Shown here: positions 10,220 to 54,418 of the stretch, one piece after another
Layout of the letters: each line of letters starts with the position of its first letter
How positions within the stretch are numbered: position 1 is the first letter of the stretch
DNA from: Batillaria attramentaria
Taxonomy: Eukaryota; Mollusca; Gastropoda; Batillariidae
DNA length: 64,000 nt
NCBI GenBank assembly: GCA_018292915.2
Contig: JACVVK020000032.1
Location: 963,501-1,027,500 of the forward strand
Reading direction: 5' to 3'
Position numbers and translations under genes: made by a program
The notes under the pieces: model-generated
Told to the model about the DNA's origin: nothing
The model's database searches: none
The model's input: only the letters and a program-made list of their open reading frames with translations

Positions 10220-11528
10220 GAAAACTGTGTCGGGGCTGAATGTTTTGCACTACAGGTCTCTGTGGTAACTGGTGTCATGAGCTGTTGTCGAAGTTTAGAC
10301 CATGAAATGTATGTGAATACACGTAATATGAAAAACAACGATGAACCGGCGCTGCAGACTCATCGTTCTTCTAACTAGTCCGCTCGTGTAGAAAGTTCGT
10401 CTCACCGTTGTCACAGTCACGTCAGCGGTTGAACCGTGGCCAGCCACATTTACTTTGCACGTGCCACACCGGCTGTATCTGGCTAACAGCCGGGTCAACA
10501 GTCGGTACACAGCTAGCCCCAGCAGCTCAGTGGATACTAGGTACCTCTACAAACGACCGTCTCTTATCTGTCCACTGGATAGCCTGAGTCAAGTCTCCCC
10601 CCCCCACCCAACCCACCCCCCCCCACCCCCGGCCCACCGTCTGGGGGCATACTAGTTGGAAAAAAAGTAAATGGAGACATATAGAAACATGTACTGTGAT
10701 AGGTATACATACTGATTCACACGCGGCATCTGATTTCAGTACTGACACACTCAGTGACGTCAGTATACACTGCACTGGCATGTACATACATTATACATGG
10801 ACGGTTGTGTTCACATAATAATATACTATGATGACACCAATATCCGGCAGTATGCACTGACATGCACACCGGCCAGCCACATACCCCGGTGCTATTGTGC
10901 ACGGCTCATACACACACGTTCTCACACATGCATACACATGCACTCATTGATACTGTGACAAATTGTTTTGTCATGCTTTCACTGCCAGCCCGACTGCGCC
11001 GGCGGTCGCCGGCCGGGACGGTCAGTGACTGGCGCGTTGACTGAGCACCAAAAGCCGTAACTCCCCTTTGGATGAACGGGCGGCCGCGGCGTCAGTGACC
11101 CTCCACAACATGATTTTTGTTTTAAATACTGAATTAAGAACAAATGAAAAAACACAACAAAACGAAACTGACCACTAACAAATGTGTTTGACACTGAACT
11201 TGAAAAGCTAACCACCTCCCCCCCCCTCTCCGCCCCCACCGGCCGGGCCTTGCCGGAATACCCATTAACCGGCCGTGACACCAGGAAACCGAAGCCGACT
11301 AAAACTGAATTGTTTCTTTCTCACGGCGATTCGTCAGCTTGGAAGGCAAAATTAATGATCAAGAGAAAATCAGCACTGTAAGTAGTATAACAGAATCACA
11401 CTTGAAAATGCTGGCGTGTCAATTAGATCAGGCTCGAGAACGGCACCGACTGATCAAGGCCGGACACCCGGCAATAGCTCAAAACTGCCACCTGACCGGC
11501 TGTTGCTTCGTTCGGGTAGGGGGCGGCT
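10220..11528. other. No gene recognised; C-rich and CA-rich patches
   Basis: Contains poly-C blocks (10595-10630, 11217-11240) and a short CA tract near 10911. I could not assign any exon or element here. Confidence 0.4.
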
Positions 11529-12518
11529 ATGATTGGCGAAAGCAGACAAACATGCAGTTTTTTCGCAACAAAGCAGTTTTTCGCGAAAAAGTCGATTTTG
11601 TCGCGAAAAAACAGCACTTTTTCGAGAAAAACCTTCTTTTTTTGTTTTTGCGAAAAAGCGGCAATTTCCTTTTATCGCGAAAACATTTGACAGCGATTTT
11701 TTCGCGTAAACAGTTTTTCTTCAGAAAAATGGACTTTTTCGCGAACAAAAAAAGTTTTTTCGCGAAAAAAACTGACTTTTTTGCCAAAAAACTGACTTTT
11801 TTTCGCAAAATAAAAAACAGGTTTCCACGGCAAAAGTCAGTTTTTTGCGCAGAAAAGGTTTTTCCGCGAAAAAACAGGGCGGTGTTTTTTTCGCGAAAAA
11901 AAACTGACGGCTTTTTTTTTTTTCGCGAAAACCTGACTGAGTGGGCTAGTTTGTTTTTTGTTTTTTTTTTTCGCGAAAAAACGGACACCAATTTTCTGCA
12001 GAAAAAGTGCATACCATTTTATTTTATTTTTTTGCGAAAAAAACGTTTTTTCGCGACATTTTTTTTTTCGGAAAGATTGACGTTTTTTCACAAAAAAAAA
12101 ACCGGTTTTGTTGCGAAAAAAAAAAAAACCCAGATTTTTCGCGAAAAGACTGAATTTTGTCTATAGATTGGCGAAAGCAGACAAAAATGCACTTTTTCGC
12201 AACAAAGCAGTTTTTCGCGAAAAAGTCGATTTTGTAGCGAAAAAACGGCACTTTTTCGCGAAAAAACTTTTTTTTCCCGCGAAAAAGCGGCAATTTCCTT
12301 TTATTGCAAAAACATTTGATAGCAATTTTTTCGCGTGAAAAGTTTTTTCCTCAGAAAAATTGACTTTTTCGCGAAGAAACTGCTTTTTTTTTTTCGCGGA
12401 AAAAATGCCTTTTCGCGGAAAGATTGACGTTTTTTCGCGACACTTGAAAAGCGGTTTTGTCGCGAAAAAAACGGATTTTTCGCGAAAAGACTGAATTTTG
12501 TCTGCTTTCGCTAATCAT
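11529..12518. mobile_element. Dimeric TIR element made of TTTTTCGCGAAAAA palindromes
   Basis: Bounded by inverted ends: ATGATTGGCGAAAGCAGACA at 11529 and the reverse complement of ATGATTAGCGAAAGCAGACA ending at 12518. Inside are dozens of TTTTTCGCGAAAAA-like palindromes separated by short spacers. The left-end text recurs at 12163 (GATTGGCGAAAGCAGACAAA) right after a copy of the right-end text (AAAAGACTGAATTTTGTCT). The element is therefore a head-to-tail dimer: about 630 bp plus about 355 bp. Reading frames across it are low-complexity and not credible genes. Confidence 0.8.
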
Positions 12519-12585
12519 AGGCGGCGGGAACGGACAACACTGAGACAAACTTGAAACACATTCCCTAGTGTGTAATCACTTGAAC

Positions 12586-12621
12586 CAAAGATCCTCTATA
12601 CAATTTTATAGAGGGTCTTTG
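12586..12621. mobile_element. 36-bp palindrome flanked by CTTGAAC direct repeats
   Basis: CAAAGATCCTCTATA, a short centre, then TATAGAGGGTCTTTG forms a near-perfect palindrome. CTTGAAC is at 12579-12585 and again at 12622-12628. The related palindrome at 55947-55990 also has its own flanking repeat. Confidence 0.65.
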
Positions 12622-12630
12622 CTTGAACTT

Positions 12631-13184
12631 ATCGATTTCGGGTAATTGTAAAGAATAGTATACGAAAATAATTGGAGCTAATTGCACGCACTTTGATGGG
12701 TGTTTTCGGTTCTGCTCGATGCAAAGAGACGTAAGACACCCTTACCTACTCACTTTGACCACTCCTTCCCCACAAACTATCCCTGAATGACTGGCGACCA
12801 CGGCCCAAGCAGTCATCTGCACGCCATTTTGGTTGGTGATCAGGGTCCTACTAATTACCGAAAACAACCGAAAACGACCGATACAACTCTTAATACGGGT
12901 AGAACGCAGTTAAAACATAGAAGTTGTTTTCGGTTGTTTCGGTTGTTTTCGGTAATTAGTAGGACCGGGTGATCAAAATGGCGTGCAGATGACTGCTCAG
13001 GCCGTGGTCGCCAGTCATTCAGGGATATTTTGTGCATGTTTGTGGGGAAGGAGTGGTCAAAGTGAGTAGGTAAGGGTGTCTTATGTCTCTTTGCATCGTG
13101 CAGAACCGAAAACACCCGTCAAAGTGCGTGCAATTAGCTCCAATTATTTTCGTATACTATTCTTTACAATTACCCGATTTCGAT
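12631..13184. mobile_element. Long foldback element, arms about 240 bp
   Basis: Left arm runs from TCGGGTAATTGTAAAGAATA through CGTAAGACACCC, CACTTTGACCACTCCTTCCC and GGGTCCTACTAATTACC. The same text returns inverted from 12945 to 13180. A loop of about 50-60 bp contains AACCGAAAAC-type repeats. No coding sequence. Confidence 0.88.
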
Positions 13185-13682
13185 TTTGTGTGCCGTAGCA
13201 CTCTTGGCTGGTCAGTCGACTGTTAGCTGTGGTCAGTCAGTGTACAGATAACGATTTAGAACATACAGCAACAGGCCAAACACCGTATCGACAATATGTA
13301 CTGACCTTATCCTGTACTGCGGTACTAATCAGTAATTAATTAATTTTCGCTGAGTAATGGCGTGCTCGTTCAAGGCCGTTCAGTGCGTGGAATCAGTGAC
13401 TGAGGAGCTGTTGTCCTCAATACCTCCCACTGTGTTGCAAGCTGTACGTTGTGTTGCAAGATAACAACAAGAAGGCGGTCACACTCAGCTATTCCAGTGC
13501 AGCAGCTCGTTTCATGAGTCTAGACACCCTTGTTGCCGGTTTGGCTGCGGTGGGGTTCACGATCAACGTAGTCACGTGATTTTATAGCTGCAGTCGCGCT
13601 TGTTTCAGGGCAACTTGGAAGGTGCAGCGCTTCGACTTGCCACGTTTAGATGGTTGATTCGTAGGCCAGGTATAGCTACAAA
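13185..13682 (+). other. 5' flank of the aldehyde oxidase gene; broken small ORF
   Basis: Expected promoter and 5' UTR region; no TATA box is evident next to the start. ATG 13357 opens a 36-codon frame (MACSFKAVQCVESVTEELLS...). GTGTTGCAAG occurs twice 19 bp apart near 13432-13460. Without that 19-bp duplication the frame would extend to 67 codons. A TTTCAG at about 13603-13608 could be an acceptor for a 5' UTR exon. Confidence 0.35.
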
Positions 13683-46114
<32,432 letters not shown>

Positions 46115-46251
46115 GGTAGACCATGTGGTATATTGGTACGTGAGAAGACCACTTGCACTGGTCAGCATTTTCTCCTCAAGATTCTTTCATGCTCTTCGGT
46201 TGTTGTTCTTCAAACTTTATTATTGTCTGTGTTACAAATACTGTCAGTCAG
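46115..46251 (+). other. Start of AO 3' UTR
   Basis: Sequence after the TAA; no AATAAA close by. Clear candidates are further on (AAATAAAATATA near 48822), beyond a SINE and microsatellites, so the transcript end is not resolved. Confidence 0.4.
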
Positions 46252-46429
46252 ATGGGGAGCTGGGCCGGCTGAATGGTAGAGCGTTGGACTTTCAGTTCTC
46301 GGGTATTGAGTTTGTATCTCGGCTAGGGCCAAATATTTGTGCTGGCTTTTTCACTGTTGCCCCGTCTTTGATATCACCCCTATGTGGTGGAAAAGGATGT
46401 TAAACCCCCAAACACCCACCCACCCACCC
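46252..46429 (+). mobile_element. SINE-A copy 4 with 12-bp TSD
   Basis: ACTGTCAGTCAG is at 46240-46251 and 46430-46441. Head GGGGAGCTGGGCCGGCTGAA has drifted; the body TTGCCCCGTCTTTGATATCA and the CACCCACCCACC tail are intact. Confidence 0.92.
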
Positions 46430-46452
46430 ACTGTCAGTCAGGCTGTGTTGTA

Positions 46453-46790
46453 TAGACTTGACTGAGATGCAACAGACTTTTGAAGAGATACAGAATTAGG
46501 TATCTACAGTTAGGTCCATATAGTCAGATGTTTTGTTACACATACTTGTCTCCTCGTGTCATCTGCATCACAGATGTTGACTGAAGAATCTGTCAGGAGT
46601 GCTTTCTTTGAACATGAAAGTATTTGTAATAGACTTCACCGAGATGCAACAGACTTTTTGAAGAGATCCAGAATTATCTACAGTTATATCCATGTAGTCA
46701 GATGTTTTGTTACCTGTATTTGTCTCTGTATCACAGATGTTGACTGAAGAATCTGTCAGGAGTCGTTTCTTTGAACATGATATCGGCATG
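46453..46790. repeat. Tandem duplication, about 177-bp unit
   Basis: TAGACTT-(G/C)A-C/T-GAGATGCAACAGACTTTT, AGTCAGATGTTTTGTTAC and GATGTTGACTGAAGAATCTG recur at 46453 and 46630. Downstream of the AO stop. Confidence 0.85.
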
Positions 46791-47759
46791 ATATTCAGAC
46801 ATGATAGTTTTGGGTCTTTTTATGCCAGTCAGTGCAGATGATGATTATGTGATATGGAATATGTGATTTCTTTGTTCAGGTTTGTTGTACCAATGTGTAG
46901 ACAGTTGCATGTCTTGGTTACTGGTAAATGTCCCTGATGTTTGTGTTTTCTACATGCTAGAAGATCAGACAGTGATAGGCAATACTCATTCAGGGAAGAG
47001 GAAGGTGCAGGGTACCTAATTCAATTCAGTTCAATTCAATGCACTTTATTCATCCTGAAACGGGCAATTAAGATTAAGACAGGCTCAGTATAAATCAACA
47101 AATAAATAAGAGCAATCAATATTAATCACAGGCTCAAGTAATTATATTAATCTAAAATTAAGAATTAAGAGATAGCGTAGGAGTTCATTCATAAGCTGAA
47201 CGCTGGGCTAAAAACAGAACACAGGCATTCTTATACTAAGTACTTGTCCACTCAGGTATATCTGCATACTCAAGGACACCCCACCCCACCCCAACCCCTA
47301 AACTCCTTAAAATGTTATGTACATGTACTGTAGTTATCCGGCCATGCCATTGTCTGATGAGGACACCTGGGAATCTATAGCCAGGGTATATTTTGGTAAA
47401 TAGTATAGATGTGTATACTCATGTTTATTTGGAACTGTTTTGATACTGTATCTACCATAAGATGAGGAGCAGTTTGTATTTTGGCATATTCTGTAGTGTT
47501 TCTTCCACTGTATGTGTGTATGCATGCTGGTGTTTTGAAGTATTCCTGGCCTTATTAGATGAGGAGCATCTTGGAGTTTTTTGTGTACCCTGTATTTTTT
47601 TTATAATGCAGCAGACTGTAATCAGTCATAATCACAAGTCTGTAAGTTATTTACTTCCTGTGACCCTTGTCTCTCCCAGTTGGACATTGGCAGTATTTTT
47701 GTCACCAGCAACACTCCCAGTTCAGGTTTTTTGGTTTGTTTGTTTGTTTTCGTTTTCCT

Positions 47760-47790
47760 CTGTGTGTGCGTGTGTGTGTGTTTTCGTTTT

Positions 47791-47821
<31 letters not shown>

Positions 47822-47829
47822 TCATTTTC

Positions 47830-47886
<57 letters not shown>

Positions 47887-47897
47887 CATTTTCCTCT

Positions 47898-47951
<54 letters not shown>

Positions 47952-47994
47952 GTTTTCCTCTGTGTGTGTGTGTGTGTGTGTGTTTTCGTTTTCA

Positions 47995-48047
<53 letters not shown>

Positions 48048-48062
48048 GTTTTTGTTTTCGTC

Positions 48063-48130
<68 letters not shown>
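47760..48130. repeat. (GT)n array broken by TTTTCGTTTTCCTC-like spacers
   Basis: Nine or so GT blocks, each separated by TTCATTTTCCTC, TTTTCGTTTTC or similar, ending in (GA)n; a compound microsatellite/minisatellite. Confidence 0.93.
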
Positions 48131-48136
<6 letters not shown>

Positions 48137-48349
48137 AAATGCTGGTTTGGTGGTGGTTGTTGTTTTTTTTCCAAAACACCCTCCAAACAGTCCTCATACT
48201 TAGAGGTGTTAGTAATTCTGTATGGCGTTGTGTTTACGGGGCGTTGCTGAACAACTTAGATTCCCACTGAGGGATGGTAACTAGAATCAGCCTGAGGTTT
48301 AAAGGATTATGGTGTATTGCTATTTGCCTCAAACTTACAATTATACAGT

Positions 48350-48555
48350 ATTTTCGTTTGTTTGTGGTGGTTGGTTGTCCTTTTTTGTTGTGTGTGTGTG
48401 TGTTTTTTGTGTGTGTGTGTGTGTGTGGGGGGGGGGGGGGGGTTGGGGTTTTTGTTTTTTGTTTGTTTGTTTGTTTTTGTTTTGTTTTTTTGTTTGTGGT
48501 TTTTTTTTGTTTTGTTTTTTTTTTTTTTTTTTGGGGGGGGGGGGGGGGGCTGTTG
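48350..48555. repeat. T/G-rich low-complexity stretch with poly-G runs
   Basis: GT repeat, two long G runs (48427-48442 and 48533-48549) and T/G homopolymers; no gene. Confidence 0.9.
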
Positions 48556-48559
48556 GTGC

Positions 48560-49429
48560 TGTTTGGGAAGTGAAAATGATTTTGTGATTGCAAGACTTGT
48601 TGTTTCCGTAGGTACTTTTGTTTACCTTTATTTTACACTTTATACAAGCAGGCATAGGGCATTACATGTAATTTCATTCTGGTCACTATGTGTGTTTTTG
48701 TTTATTCTGTTAATCTTTCTTTCAGATAGGTCATACTGTGATTTTTCAGTGAGGTGAATTTTTGTCTTGACAATATTTACACAGACTAACTATGCCATGA
48801 TTTAGTCCTGTTTTGAATATTGAAATAAAATATACATTTCCAAGCAGGGTTATGTTTTATTTGAGCCATATTTTCTACTTACAGTTTAAAACCTATGTCA
48901 GGTTGTTTGCCTAATCTTGTTTACACCACGTGGCCTCAGCCACTTTCTCCTCATCCTCAGCCTCATAAAACTTGACAGTGCGAATTCATGGCCCTTGACC
49001 TAAGTCGGTCACAAGCACCTTCATGGTCGTAAATCATACAGTGTCCAGACCTTGTGTTGTCCATGTGGAGTAAAAACGGACGGGTGATGTCTTCAGTTGA
49101 TAAGCATTTACGCCCTTTTACCATTGACATTAGCTCTATTGATCACTTGATCTTGTCTGTCGCTCGTTCGGCTAATGTACGGCCGAGCAAGACTGACATG
49201 TCGGTTCCGGTTCTCAACTGTCACGCACGGAAAGTAAGCCACAGACGTACGCAGCAGTGACTAATGGCGTCAGATATAATTGCTGCTAGTCCAGTGCTCG
49301 TGATGCCTGCACTCACACAAGAGTTGCTGTTTGGAAACGGGGTGAACGATTTGAACGTGAAGTGTGCGTGTGTATGACAAAATACAGGACAGATGTGCAT
49401 GTAATATCGCTGCTCTCGGCTACTCGAGT
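48560..49429. other. Intergenic, no feature recognised
   Basis: AATAAAATATA near 48823 could be a polyadenylation signal for the upstream plus-strand gene. No exon or repeat identified after it. Confidence 0.35.
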
Positions 49430-49675
49430 CTTTAACTCTTAAGAGCCCAAGCTCGACCACCCCAAGCCAGCTATACGATACGGCTGGCTAAAACGAACAA
49501 GCCACTGCACGCCAGTAGGAGCCACTTCAAGCCACTATCACGCAAGGCGTGGGCCCTCCCCGCTAGGCCCGAGACCGCTGCAGATTACGTAATACTGGCT
49601 TGAAGTGGCTCCTTGAAGTGATCGGAAGCTTTCAATTAAAATTGCTATTTTTTGCATGGGCTTTTAAGAGTTAAG
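49430..49675. mobile_element. MITE-like TIR element
   Basis: Ends CTTTAACTCTTAAGAGCCCA and TGGGCTTTTAAGAGTTAAG are inverted. Internal inverted phrases AGGAGCCACTTCAAGCCA and TGGCTTGAAGTGGCTCCT. About 246 bp, no ORF. Confidence 0.75.
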
Positions 49676-49677
49676 GC

Positions 49678-50430
49678 GAAACGCGGCTTGACGACGAAAA
49701 GCAGGACTTACGCGCGGCTTGACGACGAAAAGCAGGACTAAAATGCGGCTTGACGACGAAAAGCAGGACTAAAATGCGGAATGACGACGAAAAGCAGGAC
49801 TAAAACGCGGCTTGACGACGAAAAGTAGGACTAAAACGCGTCTTTACGACGGAAGGCAGGACTGAAACGCAGCTTGACGAAAAACAGGACTGAAACGCGG
49901 CTTGACGAAAAGCAAGACTGAAACGCGTCTTGACAACGAAAAGCAGGACTGAAACGCGTCTTGACAACGAAAAGCAGGACTGAAACGCGGCTTGACGACG
50001 AAAAGCAGGACTAAAACGCGTCTTTACGACGGAAGGCAGGACTGAAACGCAGCTTGACGAAAAACAGGACTGAAACGCGGCTTGACGAAAAGCAAGACTG
50101 AAACGCGTCTTGACAACGAAAAGCAGGACTGAAACGCGTCTTGACGACGAAAAGCTGGACTGAAACGCGTCTTTATGACGGAAGGCAGGACTGAAACGCA
50201 GCTTGACGAAAAGCAGGACTGCAACGCGGCTTGACGAAAAGCAAGACTGAAACGCGGCTTGACGAAAAGCAGGACTGAAACGCGTCTTGACAACGAAAAG
50301 CAGGACTGAAACGCGTCTTGACGACGAAAAGCAGGACTGAAACGCGTCTTGACAACGAAAAGCAGGACTGAAACGCGTCTTGACGACGAAAAGCTGGACC
50401 GAAACTCGGATTGAAGACGAAAAGCAGGAA
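49678..50430. repeat. Minisatellite, about 28-31 bp unit
   Basis: About 25 units of CTTGACGACGAAAAGCAGGA plus CTGAAACGCGT/G. Shorter variants lack three bases. A ~180-bp higher-order block (with TCTTTACGACGGAAGGCAGG) at about 49830 repeats at about 50010. Peptide-like frames on the minus strand are repeat artefacts. Confidence 0.95.
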
Positions 50431-50791
50431 ACGAGTCAAGTCAAATCAGCGACTTGTGACTCAAGCCAGATGCTACGTTGGATAGATTTTGGCCGTTTGG
50501 AGGAGTGGAGAGCTCTTTAAAACCTCAGACGCTGCCTTTGGAGAGAAAGAAACCATCACGTGTCATTGCAAACGAGACGAGATCTGATGTGTGCTGCGTA
50601 AGCGCCGCTGGTGAGAGCGGTGACGCCCGTTCATTGGCGGAGCAGCTAAGTCCGACGCGCTATCTGTTAGACCAATAAAGCACTTCCACAGGAATGGCAA
50701 TTAAAACATAGCCGGCTTTTATTGGGAAAAACCTCTTATCAGCAATATTCGGTTCTCAAAACGCACCATCACACACACACACACACGACTG

Positions 50792-53700
50792 TCAAAGTGC
50801 AGGATCTTTCCCACCCCGAACAAACTTGCTGTTGAGAAAGTAAGTCTCATAGCAAGTCGTCCTCCGCACGGGATAGTAACGTGCTACAGACAAGCTGTCA
50901 CACCGTGGGTTGGTGTGGGTGTAAAACCGCTTGAAGCCAGCCTCCTCCAGCTGCTTCAGCACCGACAGTTTCTTGCGTATGATGGCGACAGCGTCAACGT
51001 CGCTCGGCCTGAGATGAAACTCCACGAAGAGTTGCCGGACGTTAGTTAACTCCCCTGTGCGAGCCATATCCGCCAGTGCGACCCACTCGGATTCCTCGAT
51101 GTCCATTTTGACGATGTCGATTGGCGTCTGGGGATTAAAAAAACAAGAAAGAAGAAGAAACAAAGAAAAAGAATGGTACAGCACAACGCAGCTGACAAGA
51201 AATTGTAGTTGGCAGTCTTTTCATGGCAGCAACACGAGTGTTGTATTCCTGTTGAATGAAGCTACCAAATAACAACTGAGTATTGTGTAGGCACTTTACT
51301 CAATTTCTTTAACTGACTCAACGCGCCGCGAGCTGAACCAAACACGCACGCTCACGTGAACCACACGCATTCTCTCACACAATGAAGTCACCACATGCTC
51401 ACGCTCTACTTTTATAAGGGTCTCCGAAGCGCTGAAAATTCTGCAACTGTGACAGAGTTGCCTGCATTATGCACAGTCGCAGGACTCACAATTTAAAAAA
51501 AAAAAAAAAAAAATGTTTGCGGCTTTTTGCTGAGATTGCAGACCGGCCTTTACGACAGCCCACTTTTCGGCCCGATGTATGCAAACACAGTTGAATCGAC
51601 TGAACAGAAAAAACCATTTACCTGTTGATGTTTGAGCATGGCTCTGATGTCGGAGAAACTGCGAACCTTCCAGCCGTTTCTTTGCGCTGTCCTGCTCGGT
51701 ATTTCGTCTAGCTGCCCTCCTCGGCCGCCCAGCCCAATGTTGTAGAAAAAGACATTCGGGGACCGTTGGAAACTCTGTACTCCCATGCTATTGGAAAGCA
51801 AAATGATTAAAAAAAAAAAAAAAACTTAGAGGCTGTTGAGCGGTACATTAATGTTTGTTCTTGGCCTGCAAAAACCCGGATCGGCACAAACATCCCCTTC
51901 TCCCAACCAAGGTCCGTGGTCCTTCCCCGCAAACCTTCCCACCCACCTATCTCCCCCCCCCCCCCTACTCTGCTTTTCAAACGCTTAAAACTCGAAGGCT
52001 AATGTATTCCCGTGATATTTATGGCCTCGGCCTGTACGGAAGTGTTTTATTGTATACTGTGGATCTGGCTCATACTAGTGAACAAAGTGGATTGAATGTG
52101 TGGGTGTGTTAAGGCTGGTGCGGGCGTATCGCTCTATCGTTGACATGAGTGAAAGATTTACCTTGGGTCGAAGGAATACACTTTGCAGCCATATAACACC
52201 GCCACTTCGTCGTCGAAAGAGAAGTCAAAATTTATCCTGGAAAAAAAGGAATAAAAAAACGCGAGGGAAATGTATACTGTTCAGTCACTCAAGAGACCAG
52301 CCACCGCCAAAGGTAACACAACTCGAATCATCACCAAAAGCAAATGACAAAAAACAAACCAAAAAAAAAAAAAAAACCAAAAAAAACAATGGGAAACTGC
52401 ATGTACCTTCACCTTTCCCATTCACCCTCCCACACTTGCCCAATACTCCCATGGAATCAAGAAAAACACTTCGTGTTTCTCCCTTTTATCAATATATTTG
52501 AGGTACATGTAGTGTTCCAGCTAAATCTGACTAGTGATTATTGTTTAATTGATTATCATTTCACAATAATAATACCCCTGTGAACACCTCTCTCTCTCCG
52601 TCTCTCTCTCTCTCTCAGTCTCTCTCTCTCTCGCGCGCGCGCAGCTTGGAAATGGACGTACCCAAAAGAATAAACAACGCATGGTTCTACTGGTCGAAAC
52701 TCATAGTCGTCACACATTTCCCATCCGCCATCATCCACAGATCCTACACGTAACTTCCGGTGGCACAGGATCTCTGTATTGTCCAGGTAGCTGCCACAAA
52801 CACAGTGACAGATGTTACTGTACTACAAATATCAGTATCAATATTAAAAACGTTATCCAGACAGCCTGGGGAAATTTCTGCTCCTCTTTAAGCATGCCAT
52901 GGAGAAATTTAAAATGTTGATATTTCCCGTGTATCGTCTGTGTTGGTGATGTGCTAGTGCTGTAACTTTGACATAGCCCTAGTTACCAGTTTAACCCATT
53001 AGACCCCAAATTTTTTTTTCGAACAAAATTCCTAGGATAGGTTGCTTTTAGTCTGAAATGAACATATCTAACAGTAATTTTGGAAATTTTTGTCCAAAAG
53101 TTGACTTTTCGTGGAAAATCCTCTGATCCCATATATGGGATCGTGGGTGCGAGAGGGTAGGGTTTTTTTTTTGTACATGATCATATGAACCACTGAAGGA
53201 ACACATTTCTACGTTGAACCATTTATTTTACCATAATAGGTTTAGAGGGTGAACAAACATTCAGCACTACTGAACTGGACTTGACTTTTCTCGAAATTGA
53301 CTGCCTAACTACCGAAATATACCAAAATAAATGAAAAAAGTCAGTTGAAGAAATTGAAAGAAGATTGTTTACTGTAGTGCACAACTCATGCAATCCAACA
53401 TAAGAGTACCGGACTTGTAAATAAAACTTCGCAGCATATATTTTGCAACATAAAACCTGTTGCCCAAGTTATCTTATTACCGCAAAATACCAAAACAAGC
53501 ACATTTCCGCCGTGTTTCATTCCAAAACCATGCACATTTTAGCTGTAAAAGTCGGGGTTAGGGAGTTTAGCCCCAGGTTAGAGTCTAACCTCGAACTAAA
53601 CTAGCTCTAGGGTTAAATTTTCTGTTGTTGTTTGTTTTAAATCAGGAAGCGGGTCCATTCCAGCAAGGTGTCTATGCCGTTATTGAAGGATTTTTGTCTT

Positions 53701-54372
53701 TCTTTCTTCGCTTCCTTTTTTTTATTTAATTTTGTTTTGGGGTTTCTTTTGTCCTAGTCTAGGTTAGGCCCGTAGCCGTGGGTTAAATTAACCTCGACTT
53801 TTACATACAGGCCCTGGAAAAACTGTGGCATGTGAAAGAGAGAGAGAGAAAAAAAAAAGAAAAAAAAAGCTGGACACTTCACCTGTGGTAAATATTGTGA
53901 ATTTGCTTTTCCGTCAAGTTCTGTAACTCGTCTTCGGACGGCAGTTCCTGGAGTAAATTAAAATTTAAATTGATTACAATCAAGAAAAAAAGTATCATTC
54001 GATTTACACGTACAGCGCGGCTTGTTGCTAACAATGAAATAAAATAAAAGATGAACCAAATGATTGAATTTTGAGAGCGAACAAAAGGCATCATCTGTAA
54101 TCCATATGTGCTTATACATACATTGTATACAGGTATATGGACTAAGCTTCACGCCTGTTGCATGTTAAATCGACTGTGAGAATACCGCGAAAAACATTTA
54201 CTCACCCGGTATTCACGCCAAAATTTTAAGGTAGAGGGATCAGGAATCTGGACGGTTGAAAAAGAAAAAGGTTCGGTAGAGTTCGTTTGGTAGGCATTTT
54301 CCACAGAAGATGCGCCGATTTTATTTATTTACAGTCTGTTTGGTAAGTGCAGACTAGTTGGTTTACTGAGGT

Positions 54373-54418
<46 letters not shown>

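Noticed and set aside
11339..12293. Lys/Phe/Arg-rich open frames on both strands
   Set aside because: Produced by the TTTTTCGCGAAAAA repeats; no domain, both strands open.
49054..49260. 68-codon plus-strand ORF downstream of AO
   Set aside because: No recognisable features; composition like intergenic DNA.
50024..50439. Minus-strand frames of about 88 codons with repeated SPAFRxxAFQS motifs
   Set aside because: Translation of the 28-31 bp minisatellite with no start context or flanking exon.
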